From Kitasatospora fiedleri (lineage in GTDB: Bacteria; Actinomycetota; Actinomycetes; Streptomycetales; Streptomycetaceae): 64,000 nucleotides of DNA. Below, in pieces: positions 60,306-64,000 of this stretch (its first letter is position 1; each line of letters starts with the position of its first letter). Position numbers and translations under genes: made by a program. Where the stretch lies: contig NZ_OX419519.1 in assembly GCF_948472415.1 (NCBI RefSeq), positions 7,593,001-7,657,000 of the forward strand, read 5' to 3'. The notes beneath the pieces are model-generated. The model was not told where the DNA came from. It ran no database searches and was given only the letters and a program-made list of their open reading frames with translations.

Positions 60306-63161
60306 GTGCGCCGTTCCGATCACCGACCAGCCCTCGCCGGGCCCCTCGCCGCCCTGCTGGTGGCCGGGGCCCTCGCCGCCTTCGGCAGTCCGGCAGCGCG
60401 GGCCGCCGACCAGCCGTGGACCAACGCGTCCCAGACCCCGGACCAGCGCGCCGACGAACTGCTCGCGGCGATGACCCAGACCGAGAAGCTGACCATGCTG
60501 CACGGCGGGCCGTCCTGCGGCTACGCGGGCTGCATCCCGGCCAACACCCGACTCGGCATTCCCGCGCTGCACTTCCAGGACGGACCGGTGGGCGCCGGTG
60601 ACGGCCTGACCGGGGTGACGCAGCTGGCGGCCCCGGTGGCCGGGGCGGCCAGCTGGGACCCGGACCTGATGCGCGCGTACGGCCAGGTGCTCGGCGCCGA
60701 GCAGTGGGGCAAGGGCACGAACGTGGTGCTCGCCCCGACGGTCAACATCGTCCGCGACCCGCGCTGGGGCCGGGCCTTCGAGTCGTTCGGCGAGGACCCG
60801 TACCTGGCCGGGCAGATCGGTGCCGCCGACATCGCGGGCATCCAGAGCCAGGGCCCGATGGCGCAGGTGAAGCACTTCGCGGTCTACAACCAGGAGACCA
60901 ACCGCAACTCGCTCGCCGACAACGCGGTGGTCTCCGACCGCGCCGAGCGGGAGATCTACCTGCCCGCGTTCGAGGCCGCCGTCCGGCAGGGCGTCGACTC
61001 CGCGATGTGCTCGTACTCGGCCGTCAACGGCGCCTTCGCCTGCGAGAACGGGCCGCTGCTGAACGGCGTGCTCAAGGGCGACCTCGGCTTCAAGGGGTTC
61101 GTCACCGCGGACTGGGGCGCCACCCACTCCACCGTGGCCTCGGCCAACAACGGCCTGGACGTGGAGATGCCCGGCAGCGACTACTACGGCAGCGCGCTGA
61201 CCAACGCCGTCGGCGCGGGCCAGGTGTCGCAGGCGACCGTCGACGATCACGTCCGCCGGGTGCTGGTGTCGATGTTCCGCCGCGGGCTCTTCGACAAGGC
61301 GCAGAACGGCAACCGGGACGCGGTCGTCACCACCGCCGCGAACGCCGCCGTCGCGCAGCGGGTCGCGCAGGAGGGCAGCGTCCTGCTGAAGAACAGCGCC
61401 TCGGTGCTGCCGGTGGCGCCGTCGGTGAAGTCGATCGCGGTGATCGGCGAGGACGCCGGGGCCGGGGTGATGACCCAGGGCGGCGGCAGCGCCGCCGTCA
61501 ACGCCCCGCACGTGGTGACGCCCTACCAGGGCATCAAGGCCCGGGCCGGCGCCGGGACCACGGTGACGTTCGCCCAGGGCGGGCCGTCCGCCGACGGCTC
61601 GCTGCCGCCGGTGCCGGCCACCGCGCTCAAGCCGTCCTCGGGCAGCGGCAGCGGCCTGTACGGCGAGTACCACAACAGCACCGACCTCTCCGGGCCGGTG
61701 GTGGCCAGCCGGGTCGACGCGGGCGTCGACACGGTCTGGGGCGGCCAGTCGCCCGCCGCCGGGGTCAACGCCACCAACTGGTCGGTGAAGTGGACCGGCA
61801 CGCTGACCCCGCCCGCCAGCGGCAGCTACCAGTTCTCGCTGAACAGCGACGACGGCAGCCGACTGCTCGTCAACGGGCAGCAGGTCATCAACAACTGGTA
61901 CAACCAGGGCCCGACCACCCGCACCGGCAGCATCACCCTGACGGCCGGTCAGCCGGTGAACGTCGAGGTCGACTACTACCAGGCCGGCGGCGGCAGCAAC
62001 GCCACGCTCGGCTGGTCGGTGCCCGGCCAGAGCGCCCACGACCAGGCCGTGACGGCGGCCCGGAACTCCGAGCTCGCGCTCGTCTTCGTCAGCGACTTCC
62101 AGTCCGAGGGCTCCGACCTGCGCGACATCGACCTGTCGGCCGCGCAGAACCAGCTCGTCGCGGACGTGGCCGCCGTCAACCCGCACACCGTCGTGGTCGT
62201 CAACAGCGGCTCCGCGGTCACCATGCCCTGGGCCGGCGCGGTGCAGGGCATCGTGGCCAACTGGTACCCGGGGCAGGAGGCGGGCTCGGCGATCGCCGCG
62301 CTGCTCTACGGGGACGTCAACTTTTCCGGCAAGCTGCCGGTGACCTTCCCGAAGTCGCTCGCCGACGTGCCCGCCGCGAGCACCGCGCAGTGGCCCGGCC
62401 AGAACGGCAGCGTGCAGTACTCGGAGGGCGTGAACGTCGGCTACCGCTGGTACGACGCGAAGAACAAGGAGCCGCTCTACCCCTTCGGGTACGGCCTCTC
62501 CTACACCACCTTCGGCTACTCCGGCCTCACCGTCTCCGCGCCGGACGCCGCGGGCGACGTGGCCGTCGGTTTCGACGTCACCAACACCGGCACCCGGGCC
62601 GGCTCCGAGGTCGCCCAGGTCTACGTCGGCCAGCCCGCCGCCGGCGGCGAGCCGCCGAAGAGCCTGCGCGGCTTCCGGAAGGTCACCCTGGACCCCGGCC
62701 GGACCGAGCACGTCGCGCTGACCCTGGACGCCCGCAGCTTCCAGTACTGGGCGGGCTCCTGGACGACCGCCCCCGGCACCCACACCGTCTCCGTCGGCTC
62801 CTCCTCCCGCGACCTGCGCCTCACCGGCCAGACCACCGTCACCGGCGGCGGCACCGGCGGCGGTCTGACCCTGCTGCCGCGGACGGGGTGGTCGGCGTCG
62901 GCGTCCTCGACGGGCGGGGGTGACGTTCCGGCGAACATGTTGGACGGGGTGGCCGGTTCGCGGTGGTCGTCGGGCGTGCCGATGGCGGCGGGGCAGTCGG
63001 TGACGGTGGACACCGGTGCGGTGCGGTCGCTGGCGCGGATCACGATGGACTCGGGTGGCAGTGCGAACGACTACGCGCGGGTTACCAGGTGTTCCTGTCC
63101 TCGGACGGGGTGTCGTGGGGTTCGGCGGTGGCGTCGGGCAGCGGGACGGGGGCGCTGGTGA
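60306..63161 (+). CDS. Secreted GH3 beta-glucosidase-like enzyme with PA14 and discoidin (F5/8 C) domains; 3' part frame-disrupted and cut by window
   Basis: 951 residues as read. Signal peptide (RPALAGPLAALLVAGALAAF, cut near ARAA). GH3 N-domain with APTVNIVRDPRWGRAFESFG, QVKHFAVYNQETNR and nucleophile Asp in GFVTADWGATHS; GH3 C-domain with the inserted PA14 domain (GLYGEYHNSTDL through SVPGQ); Fn3-like domain (FDVTNTGTRAGSEVAQVYVG); then the first discoidin domain. The frame is lost at about 63078-63083 inside that domain, then two further copies follow to the window end. One base deletion and one substitution relative to the next copy explain it. The true gene runs beyond 64000. Likely cleaves beta-linked glucans or plant glycosides outside the cell. 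Confidence 0.9.
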   Translation: MRRSDHRPALAGPLAALLVAGALAAFGSPAARAADQPWTNASQTPDQRADELLAAMTQTEKLTMLHGGPSCGYAGCIPANTRLGIPALHFQDGPVGAGDGLTGVTQLAAPVAGAASWDPDLMRAYGQVLGAEQWGKGTNVVLAPTVNIVRDPRWGRAFESFGEDPYLAGQIGAADIAGIQSQGPMAQVKHFAVYNQETNRNSLADNAVVSDRAEREIYLPAFEAAVRQGVDSAMCSYSAVNGAFACENGPLLNGVLKGDLGFKGFVTADWGATHSTVASANNGLDVEMPGSDYYGSALTNAVGAGQVSQATVDDHVRRVLVSMFRRGLFDKAQNGNRDAVVTTAANAAVAQRVAQEGSVLLKNSASVLPVAPSVKSIAVIGEDAGAGVMTQGGGSAAVNAPHVVTPYQGIKARAGAGTTVTFAQGGPSADGSLPPVPATALKPSSGSGSGLYGEYHNSTDLSGPVVASRVDAGVDTVWGGQSPAAGVNATNWSVKWTGTLTPPASGSYQFSLNSDDGSRLLVNGQQVINNWYNQGPTTRTGSITLTAGQPVNVEVDYYQAGGGSNATLGWSVPGQSAHDQAVTAARNSELALVFVSDFQSEGSDLRDIDLSAAQNQLVADVAAVNPHTVVVVNSGSAVTMPWAGAVQGIVANWYPGQEAGSAIAALLYGDVNFSGKLPVTFPKSLADVPAASTAQWPGQNGSVQYSEGVNVGYRWYDAKNKEPLYPFGYGLSYTTFGYSGLTVSAPDAAGDVAVGFDVTNTGTRAGSEVAQVYVGQPAAGGEPPKSLRGFRKVTLDPGRTEHVALTLDARSFQYWAGSWTTAPGTHTVSVGSSSRDLRLTGQTTVTGGGTGGGLTLLPRTGWSASASSTGGGDVPANMLDGVAGSRWSSGVPMAAGQSVTVDTGAVRSLARITMDSGGSANDYARVTRCSCPRTGCRGVRRWRRAAGRGRW

Positions 63162-64000
63162 CGGTGGACTTCCCGGCGCAGAACGCCCGGTACGTGAAGG
63201 TGGTGCAGACCGGGGCGTCCACCTCCTGGTGGTCGATCGCAGAGTTCAACGCCTACACCAGTGGCGGGAGTTCGGGCGGCGGCGGGACGAGCGTGCTGTC
63301 GCGGACGGGGTGGTCGGCGTCGGCGTCCTCGACGGGCGGGGGTGACGTTCCGGCGAACATGCTGGACGGGGTGGCCGGTTCGCGGTGGTCGTCGGGCGTG
63401 CCGATGGCGGCGGGGCAGTCGGTGACGGTGGACACCGGTGCGGTGCGGTCGCTGGCGCGGATCACGATGGACTCGGGCGGTAGTGCGAACGACTACGCGC
63501 GGGGCTACCAGGTGTTCCTGTCCTCGGACGGGGTGTCGTGGGGTTCGGCGGTGGCGTCGGGCAGCGGGACGGGGGCGCTGGTGACGGTGGACTTCCCGGC
63601 GCAGAACGCCCGGTACGTGAAGGTGGTGCAGACCGGGGCGTCCACCTCCTGGTGGTCGATCGCAGAGTTCAACGCCTACACCAGTGGCGGGAGTTCGGGC
63701 GGCGGCGGGACGAGCGTGCTGTCGCGGACGGGGTGGTCGGCGTCGGCGTCCTCGACGGGCGGGGTGACGTTCCGGCGAACATGCTGGACGGGGTGGCCGG
63801 TTCGCGGTGGTCGTCGGGCGTGCCGATGGCGGCGGGGCAGTCGGTGACGGTGGACACCGGTGCGGTGCGGTCGCTGGCGCGGATCACGATGGACTCGGGC
63901 GGTAGTGCGAACGACTACGCGCGGGGCTACCAGGTGTTCCTGTCCTCGGACGGGGTGTCGTGGGGTTCGGCGGTGGCGTCGGGCAGCGGGACGGGGGCGC
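62881..64000 (+). repeat. Near-identical 423-bp tandem repeats encoding discoidin domains
   Basis: Units start at about 62881, 63303 and 63726. The second unit is 423 bp (141 codons); the first is 422 bp, and the third is incomplete and also short by a G at about 63758-63764. Each encodes TGWSASASSTGGGDVPANML ... WWSIAEFNAYTSGG plus a Gly/Ser linker. Apart from the indels I see only a few substitutions between units. Codon choice (many GCG, GTG) differs from the gene body. Array length beyond the window is unknown. Confidence 0.88.

Overview
The window is high-GC actinomycete DNA from the family Streptomycetaceae (Streptomyces or Kitasatospora type). The evidence is strong third-position GC bias, GTG/TTG starts behind GGAGG-type ribosome sites, a SepF-like protein, a protein with the SCO2583/SCO2584-type N-terminus, a large LuxR (LAL) regulator carrying a rare TTA (bldA) codon, and a tap-tpg pair. 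tap and tpg encode the proteins that cap and replicate linear Streptomyces replicon ends. Such pairs usually lie in a chromosome arm, so this is probably arm or subtelomeric DNA. That placement is inferred; no telomere is in the window.

Layout. 0-5.6 kb: TetR plus EmrB-type exporter operon (exporter cut by the window edge), SepF-like protein, DinB-like protein, YrdB-like and TVP38-like membrane proteins, endonuclease IV. 5.8-14.9 kb: MFS exporter divergent from a frameshifted ROK regulator with a palindromic operator between them, then a MerR/TOBE regulator, a glycerophosphodiesterase, an AI-2E-family permease, a hydrolase, a spermidine-synthase-like protein and an acetyltransferase. 15.5-24.4 kb: CopZ-like chaperone, MATE exporter, a broken NB-ARC/TPR (NLR-like) ATPase gene interrupted by an IS630-family element whose ends can be fixed to the base, a nitrilase and a DUF5709 protein. 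24.7-27.7 kb: LAL regulator. 27.8-30.8 kb: two divergent small paralogues, then an ATP-grasp / lipoprotein / DUF350 module resembling enterobacterial yjfC-yjfM-yjfL. 30.8-38.7 kb: metY-metX, LysR divergent from an EamA exporter, an NlpC/P60 hydrolase, an acetyltransferase and a DUF4253-like gene. 38.9-42.8 kb: a DUF2236 domain fused to four EF-hands, a membrane protein, a tautomerase and an I36-type secreted protein. 43.3-46.2 kb: tap-tpg. 46.4-54.3 kb: AraC with hydrolase, STAS protein, flavoprotein, SDR, topoisomerase IB, guanine deaminase and a TsaD. 54.5-58.2 kb: a three-gene terpene cluster (P450, class I sesquiterpene cyclase, P450). 58.4-64 kb: a secreted trypsin-like protease, then a secreted GH3 glycosidase behind two LacI-type operators, ending in near-identical 423-bp discoidin-domain repeats that run off the window.

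A pattern crosses the whole window. At least seven genes (ROK, EamA, DUF4253-like, the flavoprotein/SDR junction, terpene cyclase, second P450, GH3 repeats) become full-length, family-like proteins if one base is restored, usually in a G/C run. This looks more like consensus error than biology, and gene integrity should be judged with that in mind. The IS630 insertion and the in-frame amber codon in the NLR-like gene are of a different kind and look real.
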